From contig CM070581.1 in NCBI GenBank assembly GCA_036346355.1, forward strand, positions 5,270,001 to 5,334,000: DNA of 64,000 nucleotides, given 5' to 3'. Position 1 is the first letter of the stretch; each line of letters opens with the position of its first letter. Below the pieces are notes generated by a model. It worked only from the letters and a program-made list of their open reading frames with translations. It searched no databases and was not told the DNA's origin. Both the position numbers and the translations under genes were made by a program. This document shows, in pieces, positions 25,730 through 36,792 of this stretch. This DNA is from Rhipidocladum racemiflorum. Its lineage: Eukaryota; Streptophyta; Magnoliopsida; Poales; Poaceae.

Positions 25730-26175
25730 CGGAGGACTTGTTTCCCCCCGCAGAGTGCCACTTCGAAACCGTAGCCGCGGAGGCGTAGGCCGTAGTACTT
25801 TGGGCTGGGGGAAATAGCCACGAGGTAGATAGCTCGGTCGGTCGGAGTACGGCTTAGGTTAGCGACTCGTCGCTTTTTAACGACGGCCGGGTCGGTGCCC
25901 GATCGATCAAGCTATCTTCTGCTCGGGCAACTTCCTTTTTGCGCGGAATGCTACTCGGGAGCCGTAGCCGCTGGGGCTTAAGTTGTAGCATTCGGTTCGA
26001 GGAGGTTGCCACGAGGGAGATTGTTTGATCGGTCGACCGCCGACCTAAATCGAAAGGCTCCATCCGACCGCCCTTGGCCCTTTGCTCAAGTGGCCTCCTT
26101 TTTGCGCAAAGTGCTACCTCGGAGCCGTAGCCGCGGGGGCGTGGGCTGTAGCATTTTGGGTTTGAAGAGGTTACT
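25730..26175. repeat. Array of diverged hairpin-forming repeats
   Basis: Three units, spaced about 165-195 bp apart, each hold a CGTAGCCGC core flanked by inverted arms: 25754-25799, 25946-25993 (9-bp perfect arms GAATGCTAC/GTAGCATTC) and 26108-26157 (10-bp arms with one G-T pair). A fourth, isolated unit lies at 27022-27067. No frame spans them. Tandem repeats in the 3' region are known in Tat elements. Confidence 0.65.
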
Positions 26176-26471
26176 ATGAGGGTAGCCTGGTCGGAGTGGT
26201 TACCGGTCATTGATCTAGGTCGCTGTCCCCGGGGTCGTAAGCAGCCCCCGAGTGGTGCGTGGGGACTGAGGGTGCAGTCGCCACGCACCGCTTGAGCCCG
26301 TGGCAGGCGTGTGATATTTTTGAAAAAAGGATTTTAAGTTTTGGAGATAAGGGCGGATTAACTCGCCTTGGGGACCGCGCCGCTTTCGGAACTGGTGTTG
26401 GGCGCTTCGTCTTCCGCTCCGCTGCGTGATCCCAAGGCGCTTCGTCTTCCGCGCCTCCCGCACTGTTTGGC

Positions 26472-26479
26472 TATAAAAG
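26472..26479 (+). promoter_or_regulatory. TATA box of antisense unit 2
   Basis: TATAAAAG preceded by GGC, 67 bp before the leftmost nucleotide of the start codon at 26546. The spacing leaves room for a start site near 26505 and a 40-nt leader. Confidence 0.5.
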
Positions 26480-26545
26480 GAGAGTGCGCCGGTGTGCTCG
26501 TTACTTTGGCAAGGACCGCCACCAAACGAACTTTCTCTGCGCGCC

Positions 26546-26812
26546 ATGGCGGACCGCAACACTCAGCCCCGCGAGGAAGGGGTCGCCCATCAGGCCTGGC
26601 TGCAGGAGGTGGCGGAGGCTGAGGCTGAGGCTGTTCGTGAGGACGTACGGCGAGTTGGCGTCCTCGTCGTGGGCGTTCCCCGACTTCGGGAAGTGAGGGC
26701 GCCGCTGGTGCAGGCGGTGGTCGAGGGACGTCGCGCGGAGTTCGGCTGGCGGGGCGCACACCAAGATCGTAACGGGTGGTTCGTTCTTGGTTGGGGCGAT
26801 GTTCCTCCATAA
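26546..26812 (+). CDS. Antisense 88-residue protein of the Tat element
   Basis: An intact frame on the strand opposite to gag-pol. The ATG lies in a strong context (GCGCCATGGCG). A TATA box lies 67 bp upstream and AATAAATAAAG follows the stop directly, so promoter, leader, frame and polyadenylation-like signal fit within 370 bp. The protein begins MADRNTQPREEG, has an acidic EAEAEAVRED stretch, then a basic/hydrophobic middle (VRRVGVLVVGVPRLREVR) and ends GWFVLGWGDVPP. I do not recognise it. It is intact while the surrounding pol is broken, but a short frame can survive by chance. Expression is not shown. Confidence 0.45.
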   Translation: MADRNTQPREEGVAHQAWLQEVAEAEAEAVREDVRRVGVLVVGVPRLREVRAPLVQAVVEGRRAEFGWRGAHQDRNGWFVLGWGDVPP

Positions 26813-27182
26813 ATAAATAAAGCCCTTCTTTGCTCCCTGTTTCTTTTTTCTTCTTCGAGGATTTTACGCTTGCGATTTGCCCATATCCGTAGTCTTTCGG
26901 GACCGCAACGGATCCGGCGTAGGTTGGAGGCGGGACTTTATGTGTGTTTGTTACCGGAATGGGACGACCCGACCAACTGCAGGTCGGTTGTCCTTGTATT
27001 CGAGGTCTTTGCAACGGGCAGAGTACTACTTCGGGACCTCGGCTTTCGGGGCGGAGGTCGCAGTACTTGCGGTAGGCCAAAGACGAGAGAGAGAGAGAGA
27101 GAGCACTCGGTCGGTCGTCCGAGGGCTGCGGCTTCCTTTGCTCAAGTATTTGTCGAGTGGTAACAAAGAGGGGAGAGGTTGA

Positions 27183-28326
27183 CTATGAATAGAACTTTCT
27201 CAGCTTCTCTATGTTCCATGCATTAGTCACGAGATTCCCTTCAGTGTCCTTGAGGCGGAAGGTGCCGGGTCGGAGGACTTCGGCGACGGTGAAAGGCCCC
27301 TCCTGTATGAGAGAGCTTGTGCCTGTCCTTCGCGGATTGGACTTGACGCAGCACCAAGTCGCCGACTTCGAATGAGCGGCCGCGAACCCGTCGGCTGTGG
27401 TAGCGACGCAGCGCCTGCTGATATTTAGCCGACCGTAAGACCGCGACATCTCGAGCCTCGTCGAGTTGGTCGAGGTCATCCTGCTGTTCCTCGGTCCCCC
27501 GTGCGCTGTCGTAGTTCTGCACTCTTGGCGCACCGTACTCAAGGTCGGTCGGGAGGACGACCTCGCTCCGAACACCAAGAAGAAAGGTGTGAACCCGGTC
27601 GACCGGGTTGGTGTGGTTCGTAGACTACAAAGAACGGGCGGTAGCTCGGCGGCCCACCGTCCCGCGAATTTCTTCAGTCGACTGAAGATTCGCGGCTTGA
27701 GTCCTTGGAGGATCATGCCGTTGGCTCGCTCGGCCTGGCCGTTGGCCCGGGGGTGCGCCACTGCCGCCCAGTCGACTCGGATATTGAAGTTGTCGCAGAA
27801 CTCGAGGAACTCCTTCCCTGTGAACTGCGTCCCGTTGTCGGTGATGATGGAGTTGGGCACCCCGAAGCGGTAGACAATATCGCGGAAGAAGCCTGCTGCC
27901 TGCGCCGATGTGATCTTTGCCAACGGCTTGGCTTCGATCCACTTTGTGAACTTGTCCACGGCGACGAGTAAGTGAGTGAAGCCCCCGGGCGCCTTCTTGA
28001 AGGGCCCGACCAGATCGAGCCCCCAAACCGCGAAGGGCCACGTGATGGGGATTGTCTGCAGGGCTTGCGCAGGAAGGTGCGTCTGCCTGGCGAAGAATTG
28101 GCACCCTTCGCGGTGCGGACGATTTGGGTCGCATCACGCTACGGTCGGCCAAGAGAAGCCTTGTCGGAAGGCTTTTCCTACCAGGGACCGTGGCGCGGCA
28201 TGGTGCCCGCACACCCCGTCGTGGATGTCCAGCAGAAGGTGCTTCCCTTGGTCGGTCGGAACGCACTTCTGAAGGATTTCGGACGGGCTCCTTTTGTAGA
28301 GGGCGCCTTCGACCAGGATGATAGAC
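27183..28326 (-). pseudogene. Integrase region of Tat pol
   Basis: Zinc-binding part and catalytic core of a Ty3/gypsy integrase. The last 258 codons (27183-27959) are open: VDKFTKWIEA supplies the first acidic residue, IITDNGTQF the second Asp and NGQAERANG the Glu of the D,D-E triad, followed by the C-terminal GTFRLKDTEGNLV. The HHCC half (KCVPTDQGKHLLLDIHDG, GHH) is in another frame upstream, ending after FSWPTVA, so at least one frameshift separates the two parts. In intact elements this enzyme inserts the cDNA; this copy should not make a whole enzyme. Confidence 0.85.
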
Positions 28327-29313
28327 TTAGCCCGCCGGGCGAGGCGCCGTGCCTTGGTGGTATCGGCGGGGAGCAACCCGTTCGTCAATCGATCGACAAA
28401 CGGTTGCCTCGGCCGGTTCGGCGCCAGACGCCCAAGTCCGACCCAGGCGGGTGAGCATCCGGCGAAGATCGGCGGAGCGCCCGCCTTCGAAGTCGGTGGT
28501 GCCCTCAAGACTTGGGTCCAACCGGATCGATGGGGCCGAGGTCGGAAACGAAGATTCCAGGGGAACCGGCCCCTTTCCGGAGGCGAGGTTGGCGAGGGAG
28601 TCGGCTTCACCGTTATAGCGTCGGTAGCTGTGATGGAGCTCGAAGCCCTTGAACTTCTCTTCGAGCTTGCGGACCTCCAGGCAGTAGGCGGCCATCCGAG
28701 CGTCACGGGGCTCGGTGGCTTTCATCACTTGGTCGACGACCAGCTTGGAGTCGCCGTGAACGTAGAGCCGTCGTGCGCCCAGGTCGGCGGCGATCCGAAG
28801 GCCATTGACGAGGGCTTCGTACTCGGCGACATTGTTGGTGGCGTCGAAGAGTAGGCGGATGGCATACCGGAGCTTGTTGCCGAGGGGGGAGATGATGACG
28901 ACCCCCGCGCCGGCCCCATTCTTGGTGTAAGACCCATCGAAGTACATCGTCCAGTACTCCGGGTCCTCGACCACCGCAGGGACTTGCGCCTCGGTCCACT
29001 CGGCGACGAAGTCCGCCAAGACCTGGGACTTGATCGCCGTCCTGGGGACGTACGATATGTCGAGGCCATTGAGCTCGAGAGCCCACTTGGCGATTCTTCC
29101 GGTAGCGTCGCGGTTGTGGACGACTTCTCCGAGTGGTGAGGAGGTTACCACGGAGATGGGGTGTCGATCGAAGTAATGGGCAAGCTTCCTCTTGGTAATG
29201 AGCACTGAGTACAGCAACTTCTGTATCTGGGGATATCGGACCTTTGTTTCGGAGAGCACCTCGCTGACGAAGTAGACCGGTCTCTGTACCTTGAAAACGC
29301 GGCCTTCCTCCGC
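28327..29313 (-). pseudogene. RNase H and archaeal-type RNase H of Tat pol
   Basis: The first third is the tail of the RT-linked RNase H ([39 protein letters not shown]). It is followed by a second RNase H with [29 protein letters not shown] and [13 protein letters not shown], which supply its acidic residues. A second RNase H of this type is characteristic of Tat elements. The frame is joined to the RT frame by a single in-frame TGA at 29314-29316; no indel is needed, so the stop is a point change. Confidence 0.85.
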
Positions 29314-30610
29314 TCACTCCACAACAAGTGCCGCGCTGACGACCTGAGTCGTGGCGGCGATGTAGAGGAGCAAAGGCTCCTGCGGCTCCGGGGCGACCAG
29401 GACCGGAGGTGAGGTCAGAAAGGCCTTTAGTCGACTAAAGGCTTCCCGAGCTTCGTGGGAACAGGAAAATCGGTCGGACTTCTTCATCAGCTTGTAGAGT
29501 GGCATCCCGCGTTCGCCGAGGTGGGATACGAAGCGACTTAGTGCCGCGAGGCACCCCATCAGCCTCTGAACTCCCTTCAGATCGTTGATTGGCCCCATCC
29601 TTGCGATAGCGGAGATCTTATCACGGTTGGCTTCGATGCCGCGCTCGGAGACGATGAATCCCAGCAACTTGCCCTTGGGGACCCCGAAGACGCATTTCTC
29701 GGGGTTGAGTTTTATGCGAAACCGTCGGAGGTTCACAAAAGTCTCCTCCAGGTCGGCGATGAGGCCATCGACCTTCCTGGTCTTGACAACGATGTCGTCG
29801 ACGTAGGCTTCGATGTTACTGCCAATTTGGTGCTCAAAACACGCCGCATACATCGGGTACGTGGCGCTGCGTTTTCGGACCAAAGGCATCGTGGACGTAA
29901 CAAAGACGAGCCGTGACGGGTGATGAAGGAGGTCGCGAGCTGATCGGACTCCTTCATCGCAATCTGATGGTAGCCCGAATAGGCATCCAAAAAAGAAAGG
30001 GACTCGCACCCGGCGGTGGAGTCCACGACCTGGTCGATGCGAGGTAATGGGAATGGATCTTTCGGACAGGCCTTGTTGAGGCTCGTGTAGTCAACACACA
30101 TTCTCCATTGCCCCGACTTTTTCTTTACAAGGACGGGATTGGCGAGCCACTCGGGGTGACGCACCTCCCTTACAAAGCCGTGACCAAAAGTTTGGCGATC
30201 TCTTCCCCAATGGCCCGACGCTTTTCTTCGTCAGCAGCGCGGCGCCGGGCGGCCAGTGCAGATCCCGGTCGAATGTTCAGGAGTGCTCGGCGACCTCCTT
30301 TGGAACTCTGGCATGTCCGAGGGTCTCCAAGCGAAGACATCTCGGTTTGCTCGGAGGAAGTCGACGAGCGCCTTCCTATTTGGCGGTGAGGCGGCCCGAC
30401 CCGCACGATCTTGGTGGGGTCTTCGGGATCAACGACCTCCTTCGTATCCTCCGCGGACTTGAAGGAGCTAGGCCCCGACCGGTCGAGTCGGGGCGGATTC
30501 GGGGCCTTCTCCTGGAGCCGGGCGAGCTCGTGAGCGGCGACGAAGCCGTGGCATTTCATGCTTCGCTCATGATTGTAGGCGGTGGAAGGATGTGGCCACG
30601 GTGATGACAC
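29314..30610 (-). pseudogene. Reverse transcriptase region of Tat pol
   Basis: Typical Ty3/gypsy RT blocks are present in order but split over frames: HPEWLANPVLVKKKSGQWRM and CVDYTSLNKACPKDPFPLPR in 29733-30164, then YVDDIVVKTRKVDGL (active-site Asp pair), LNPEKCVFGVPKGKLLGF and the thumb/connection in 29314-30009. Upstream, the protease-RT linker lies in a third frame (30170-30610). The frame breaks near 30590, 30165-30200 and about 29900 inactivate the polyprotein. Confidence 0.88.
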
Positions 30611-32081
30611 CCTGCGGCCCTGGCATCTTCAGCTTGAGATAGGTGTAGTTGGGGACAGCCATGAACTTCGCGTAGCAAGGCCGTCCCAGGATGGCGTGGT
30701 AGGAGCCGGGAAAGTCCACAACCTCGAAGGTGAGGTTCTCGGTACGGAAGTTGTCCGGGCTCCCAAAGGTGATGGGCAGGCCGACCTGTCCGAGGGGGTG
30801 GGCCTGTTGACCTGGGACGACGCCGTGGAAAGGCGCCCTGCTTGGCCGGAGGGCGGAGCGAGGGACCCCCACGGCATCCAGGGTCTCAACATACATGATG
30901 TTGAGACTGCTGCCGCCGTCCATGAGCATCTTGGTCAGGCGCTTCGTCCCCACGATGGGGTCGACGACGAGCGGGTAGCGTCCCGGGTGCGGGATGTGGT
31001 CAGTCCGATCGAAGGCGATCGGGCACTCCGACCACCTTAAGTAGGAGGGCACGGCGGGGGTAGCCGTGTGAACCTCTCGGTGGGCGAGCTTCAACCGTCG
31101 CTTGTCGGCATAGCACTCTGCCCCTCCGAAGATCATGAGGCAGCCGTCGAGCTGTGGGAACTCGTCGGCTGGCTCATTGCCCTTCGCCCCAGTATCGGGT
31201 GCCGGGTCGCGCTTCTTCCCCTTACCCCGCGATGTCGTGGGGTTTCCGGAGAGAAACCGCTTCAAGACTTCGCAGTCCCGATACTTGTGTTTGACGGGAT
31301 AGTCGTGGTTCGGGCACGGACTATCCATCAGTTTCTCGAATCGGTCGGGTGTCTGCCGAGCCTCATTGTTTGGCAGTCGGTCGGCCGGGCGACCATTCGA
31401 CCTTCGCGTTGCTTCCCCTTCCGCTTCCTTTTGTCGATTTGCCGAGGGGCGCCGCCCCGAGGTCGGCTGTTTTGTGGGCCGTCTTCCTTTCGAAGATGGC
31501 CCCACGGCTCCTCGCCGAGGCGTGATTGAAATGGCGATGTCGAGGAGCTCCTTGGTGGTCCGGTTTCGCGACAGCCCACCTTGTGGACCAGGGCCTCGCC
31601 GCGTGGTGCCGTAGATGAACGCCCCGACGACGTCGGCGTCACGGATGTCGGGGAGCTCGTTGCACTGTTGGGAGAAGCGGCGGATGTAGTCCCGGAGGGT
31701 TTCCCCCGGCTGCTGCTTGCAGCTCTTCAGGTCCCAGGAGTTGCCAGGGCGTTTGTAGGTGCCCTGGAAGTTCCCGACGAAAAGGTTCGTCAGGTCGGCC
31801 CACCGCCGATGGTGTCTGGGGCGGTACTCGAGCCAGGCTCGAGCCGAGTCCGCAAGGTAGATGGGGAGATCTTGGATGACGAAGGAGTCATCCGTCGCTC
31901 CCCCAGCTCGGCAGGCGAGCCGATAGTCTTCTAGCCAGACACTGGGGTTGGTGGCCCCTGTGTATTTGGCTATGTTAGTCGGGGCCCGGAACCTGGTCGG
32001 GAAGTCGGCGTTGCGGATGAGGCGGAGTGAACGACGCGCGGCCGGGACCGTCGAATCCCGGTCGGGATGGTTATGTCGCCG
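30567..32081 (-). pseudogene. Gag and protease region of Tat
   Basis: One frame is open from an in-frame TAG near 32082 down to 30567. It carries the retrotransposon gag core (RLIRNADFPTRFRAPTNIAK, GATNPSVWLEDYRLACR, SARAWLEY, LRDYIRRFSQQCNELPD), a Lys/Arg-rich linker, a Cys/His segment (CPNHDYPVKHKYRDC) and an aspartic protease with MLMDGGSSLNIMY and ILGRPCYAKF. The frame has no ATG near its upstream end, so the N-terminus is in another frame (31970-32689). It ends early by a small indel near 30590 just before the RT linker. Confidence 0.85.
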
Positions 32082-33136
32082 CTATCGGCGACCGCGAGGG
32101 CGCCGCATCGGTAGCTCTCCTTCGCGCCGAGGGTGGTGCGAAGATCATACTTGTCCCCAGCGGTGGCGCATCGGGGTGTATGATGCCTGGAGGAGCTCGT
32201 GGAAGCGGGCCGTCTTGGCTGAGCTCCATCGGCCTGTGAGGGAGTGGCCCAGCGGCCCGGTGGCGCCCGTCCGTCGGGGAGCCGGAGCCTTGGGCGTCTT
32301 GAACGACAAGACGTTCTACCGCCCCGGAGGTTCCGATAGGTGGCATTGGCTTCGGCTCTGTTGGCTCGAGCAGCTCTGAGCGGCATTGCCGCCAAGAAGA
32401 ATGTTCGTTGGCGTGAGGGAAGAACGGAAGGCCGTTCGTCTCCTCGCCAATCGCCGATGCACTGACGCCAGCGGCGCGCGCGCCGAGGCGAGTGGTGGGT
32501 TAGGCCGACGGCGCCCACCACCGAGCTTGTCGAGCTCGGCCTTCGGGCCTCTAGCTCCTCGCAGCCGTTGCCGAAGGTCGGCGAGCGCCAGAGGTCTTGT
32601 CGTCGTCTTCCGCGGATTCCTCCCGGCGCCGTCACGCGGAGGAGGGTCCCGAGGTAGCGGGGTGGAGGACGGTTCCGCCGCGCCGTCATGTTGCACTCAG
32701 CGGGAGTACACCTGCGAGGGGATACTCTTTGTCGGAGCTAGAGCCGTGGTGGAGGAATCCGTCGGCCAGGTCGTGGAGGAAGCTGGCGCAGTAGCCGCCA
32801 TGGCCACGAGTTGAGAGCCCGTGGAGGGTGGAACCGCCGCTTCGCCCGCGGCTGCCAGAGCGGCGTCGCCGGGAAGCGACGCAGCGCTGCGTGGCCGTCT
32901 TGGGGCCTCGAGGCGGAGGTTGCCGAGGACATCAAAGAATCGCATCGAGCTATGGACGGCGCCCGATCCCGGACGGCAGCGAGAATGAGGAGAAGCTCTC
33001 CCGCCGTGGTGACGATGAAGTTGAGGGCACCGAAGCGGATCCAGCCCCTCGACATCGGCGAATCGTAGTGGGAGGAGGCCATCAGGGAGGAGAATGGGAA
33101 CCCGAAGATGAGGATGTCGGTGAAGACGCGCGAGGG
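32082..33136 (-). other. Gag N-terminus and leader of Tat
   Basis: Between the primer-binding site and the gag core. Ala/Arg-rich frames (32697-33155 and 31970-32689, minus) may be the gag N-terminus split by indels. No domain can be named. Nothing else is seen. Confidence 0.45.
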
Positions 33137-33154
33137 CCCCTACCTGGCGCGCCA
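33137..33154 (-). other. Primer-binding site
   Basis: On the coding strand, TGGCGCGCCAGGTAGGGG begins two bases after the 5' LTR (TG...CA end at 33157). A TGG start at this position is the normal site for the 3' end of a tRNA primer. I did not assign the tRNA. Confidence 0.7.
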
Positions 33155-33156
33155 AC

Positions 33157-34072
33157 TGTCGGTGTTTCGTGCACCGGCAATACGAATTTGTGGTCGGATG
33201 GGGTCGCGCGCTCCCTCTCCCCGAATGGTCGACTCAAGGAGCCAGGTGATGTATACTGGTTCGGGCTGAACGTCCCTACTCCAGTTCGTTCGGTGTGGGT
33301 GTATTGATCTTTGGGCGATGAACGAGAGGTATACAAGCGAGGCAGGGAGTCGGTCGACCGATCCCTCGGTGTTTTTGCTAGGGAGTTGCGGCTACCTAGA
33401 AGACTGTTTTTTCCATCGCCCCTCCCTCTCGGGCCCTGCCTCTCCTTATATAGACGGAGGAGGCAGGTTACACGGGAGTTTGGGAAAACCGCGAGGGAAG
33501 GGGGCCTGCGTGTCTCGGAATCCGGTTTCTGTCTTGTCCGACTGACCCCTGCCCGTCCCGAGGCGGGGTTGGTGGCTCTGTGATGAGTGGTCTTGCGTAG
33601 TCTTTGTGCGGATGGCGTGTCGCGTGGTGCTCCCGCCACCTCGGTGGCTTTAATGGCGCTTGACTTTACCCTGGGCCTCGGGAGTGGGCGTATTCTTCTG
33701 CGGTGTGCCAGGCGATGGGACGGGGGCTTGACTTCTTCGGTGGCTCCTCTGACAGTCTTGGGAAGGAGCCGCCTGCCCCGGTACGGATGCCAGGGGACGC
33801 TGCGCACAAGGCAGCGGTCTGACTCCGGCGTGGGCCCTGCTGGCTTGTACGCGAGTGGAGCTTGCTGACCGCGAGCTTCAACATTAGGCGGTCGGAGTCT
33901 GCCGACCGCCCGGGATCGGAGTCCGCCGACCGTCCAGGGCCGGTCCTGCACAGGTCGGGGTTCGCTCTCCGCGGCCCAAGTACCTTTCGGCAGTGCTGGG
34001 CCTTCGCCGCGGTTGGTCAGCCCGTTCGCGTTTTCGGGCTGATGGGGGTACCCATGGTACGGGTACTCGTCA
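33157..34072 (-). repeat. 5' LTR of the Tat element
   Basis: 916 bp, partner of 19754-20669. U3 is at the high-coordinate end, followed by the TATA box at 33444-33453 and R/U5 down to 33157. Confidence 0.95.
33444..33453 (-). promoter_or_regulatory. TATA box of the Tat 5' LTR
   Basis: CTATATAAGG on the minus strand, so transcription would start near 33415 and run toward gag. This fixes the U3/R boundary to about that position. Confidence 0.65.
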
Positions 34073-34077
34073 AACAT

Positions 34078-36787
34078 CGTAGAAATACTCTTTGGTATAT
34101 GGACTACCATGTTCTGCAAAAATACCTTATCTACATCTTGCCTTGGATTTGAATCCTGCTAGTGCAATAACCCTAAGTACTATAGTCACCAACAACACAT
34201 TATATGAGTAATTAAGCTTAAGAAACATTTAGCTAAAGTGCTGGTGTTGTAAGAATCATTGTGTAACCATGTAGATGCAGCTAGTAGCCTTATTTTGTAA
34301 ACTCAAATTGAACAAATCATCTTTTGTCCGAAACATACTTAAGGCTAAGTACTATTCATACAAACACCTTAACTAATATCTTACTTATATGAATTTATGA
34401 TTAATCTTAAATGCAATCATAATTTTAGCCTCATGAATTCATAAATTACTTTATAATCGTTCACAGCTATAGCTTCTTGAAATCGATAAATGAAAGTAGT
34501 ATATACATAAAAGGCCTCACATAAGCAAAGTACTAACGAGATCATGATACAAACAATAAATCAGGAACCAAAAATCACCATGTTCTTCTTGGTAAGTTTT
34601 AATTTGGTATTTATATCTAATTTCTTTTTACTTTATTTGATATGTTGTTATTTGCTTTTGTTGCGGTTCTTGTTATTCAAACGCATAGACGACGACGTTT
34701 CGGAGTCAGTGGATAACGATCCTGACTACGACCCAGATTTCACACCCAATAACAAGCAATGAGGCAAACACGCCCATTTGATCATGTTGATCCCATATTT
34801 TACAATGACTACCTTGTTTTTGTCATACTACTATACATACGGGTACTTTCTATAAAGATTGCTATTTTGCAGGTGTTGGTAGTTATAACCTGTACTCTCC
34901 TTAGTAAATATGACTACGTGAGCCTTGGAACCGTAAGATAGGGTTAGACAATACATAATGTCAACTAAGATATATGCAACTACTTAATTGCCATGCTTAG
35001 ATATGCTTAGTTAAGAAAGGGTAGAATGGTAAATTTGAGTCTTTATGAAATTTAAAAAGGTTGGATATGATAGTAAAGGATACTAATGTGTTAGTAAAAA
35101 TGAAAATAAAACTATGATTTGGATGCAGGTGAGGTGAGTTATGGCAGTAGCCGCTGGTGAAAGGGTTGGTCTGGCACGTAAATAGGGGGAGATTCTCGCC
35201 CGAGTCATTTAAGGATCGAACTTGATGCTATCAACTGAGTCAATTGTGCAACCACATGTGCTAGTATGGGATAGCCTTAATTTAGTAAATTAGTTAAAAG
35301 TTTAACCTTGCATTTTGGTAAGTCGAAGTAGTAAGGACGAACCGGGGTACAGTTGCATTCGTAGGTGCTCCCTTCACTGAGGCGTTGGGACTAAAGTATT
35401 CCAATACAATGGTGAATGCCTGCCTATGGGGAGAACGAGAGCGATGGGATGCGAAACCATCGTGAGTACGGTGAGTAAAGCTATTGACTTCTATCGCCAT
35501 AGCAAGGCTTCAACTTTCACCGGGCTGATGCAAGAGTAGGCTTTAGCTAATTGAACATGGTTCATCACAATATAGCAAAACGGGTACGGTGAGTATCGTG
35601 TGGCATGGTTGACATGATTGCTAGAATATGTCATGTGGGTAAAGTGTACAGTCTTTGCAGATATTTAAATCTAATTAATTAGCCGTGCTTACGATCAAGA
35701 GCAGCTTGAAAAATAATATCAAGTATAGCCTTATCTTTGTAAACACTATGGAAAAGTTGGTATGATGAATTGATTTATTAGTATGATGAGCTGGTTGTGA
35801 CTTGATCGCTATTCATGACCATGGAGGGCCATGAAATGTTGAATACATGCTTTACATATAGTCATTAGTTTCTTATTAAACGCTCTTTACAATATCGTCA
35901 GCATTTGAAATACTGCATGCTTTCAAATAAAACTTGCCTTATGCTGAAAATGAACTTAGTGTAGAAGCTTAATTCCTTTGATCTAACCAACAAACATATA
36001 TACATATATATATTCATACACTAAAGTCTTGCTATTATATACGTGTACGCACCGTTTGCTTTAACTAATATTGTATAGACGAAGGTAATGATGAACTTCC
36101 CGATGATACCTACTTCGCTCCGGGGTCCGATGACTTCTTGGACGAATGAACTGGGTCTTTCCACAGTCGGTTGCATTTGGGTTTTAGATGGGCACACCAC
36201 TGTCCCACTTTTGGACTTATGCTTATTTCCACTGCACTTTACTTTTTATGTAATATATTTGGTCGGTCGGCCATGGACATGTAATATTAAGGAGATGTAA
36301 AAGTTTCTAGTCTATTTTTATGTCAATTACAAATGTATATGTGTAATGAATCATCTCGAATGCGGGATATATGGGTGCTAGGCATTGATCTTGGGAACTA
36401 GCACTGGACAAATACTCGGGTACTCAGAATTGTTCTCAACTGTTTGACGCGTGGACACGAGCAGCTGTCATTCCTTGTCTAATGCGACACACACCCCTTG
36501 GTGGGTGTGGGCGGTACCAAAGTTCTGAGACGGTTGGTGCGTGATATGTCGGATGGGTTGACCTCAATCTCGGTATGGTTCTTCGTAAAGGATTCGGAGC
36601 TCTCTCATGCGTAAGTGTGTACGATGGTAATCAAAGGGTTCATATTTGTTTGACTGAGGACCATCTGATTAACATCCATGCCCGAGAGAAAAATTGAGGA
36701 TAGTGAGCATACACTTAAGTGGAGTATGAGTATCACTTCTAGTCCAACGCACGAGCAAGATCCAAATCACGTTTTCGGGTGCCTGCA
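34078..36787 (+). mobile_element. Long LTR 'C', right part
   Basis: Continuation of 17522-19753 after the Tat insertion. Several stretches align by eye with LTR A in the same order: the region with AACCACATGTGCTAGTATGG, GGGTAAAGTGTACAGTCTTTGCAG and GGGAACTAGCACTGG. It holds two acidic segments: one after an acceptor at 34687 (DDDVSESVDNDPDYDPDF) and one at about 36080-36148 (DELPDDTYFAPGSDDFLDE then stop). The right end is uncertain. TCGGGTGCCTGCA at 36787 is followed by ATGTG, the same five bases as the left flank, but alignment to LTR A suggests an end nearer 36430-36455. Confidence 0.55.
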
Positions 36788-36792
36788 ATGTG

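Larger units (their letters stand above)
19754..34072 (-). mobile_element. Tat-lineage Ty3/gypsy retrotransposon, 14.3 kb
   Basis: Two 916-bp LTRs with TG...CA ends bound the element, with an exact 5-bp duplication AACAT (19749-19753 and 34073-34077). The coding strand is minus: PBS at 33137, then gag, protease, RT, RNase H, a second (archaeal-type) RNase H and integrase down to 27183. The extra RNase H and a long 3' region with antisense frames and tandem repeats are known traits of the Tat group (Ogre, Grande and RIRE2 relatives). The frames are broken by several indels and one nonsense change, so this copy is probably not autonomous. It sits inside long LTR C. Family name not assigned. Confidence 0.93.

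Noticed and set aside
19754..34072. Naming the Tat element as a specific rice family such as RIRE2
   Set aside because: Lineage traits fit, but I cannot compare LTRs with a library, so no family name is claimed.
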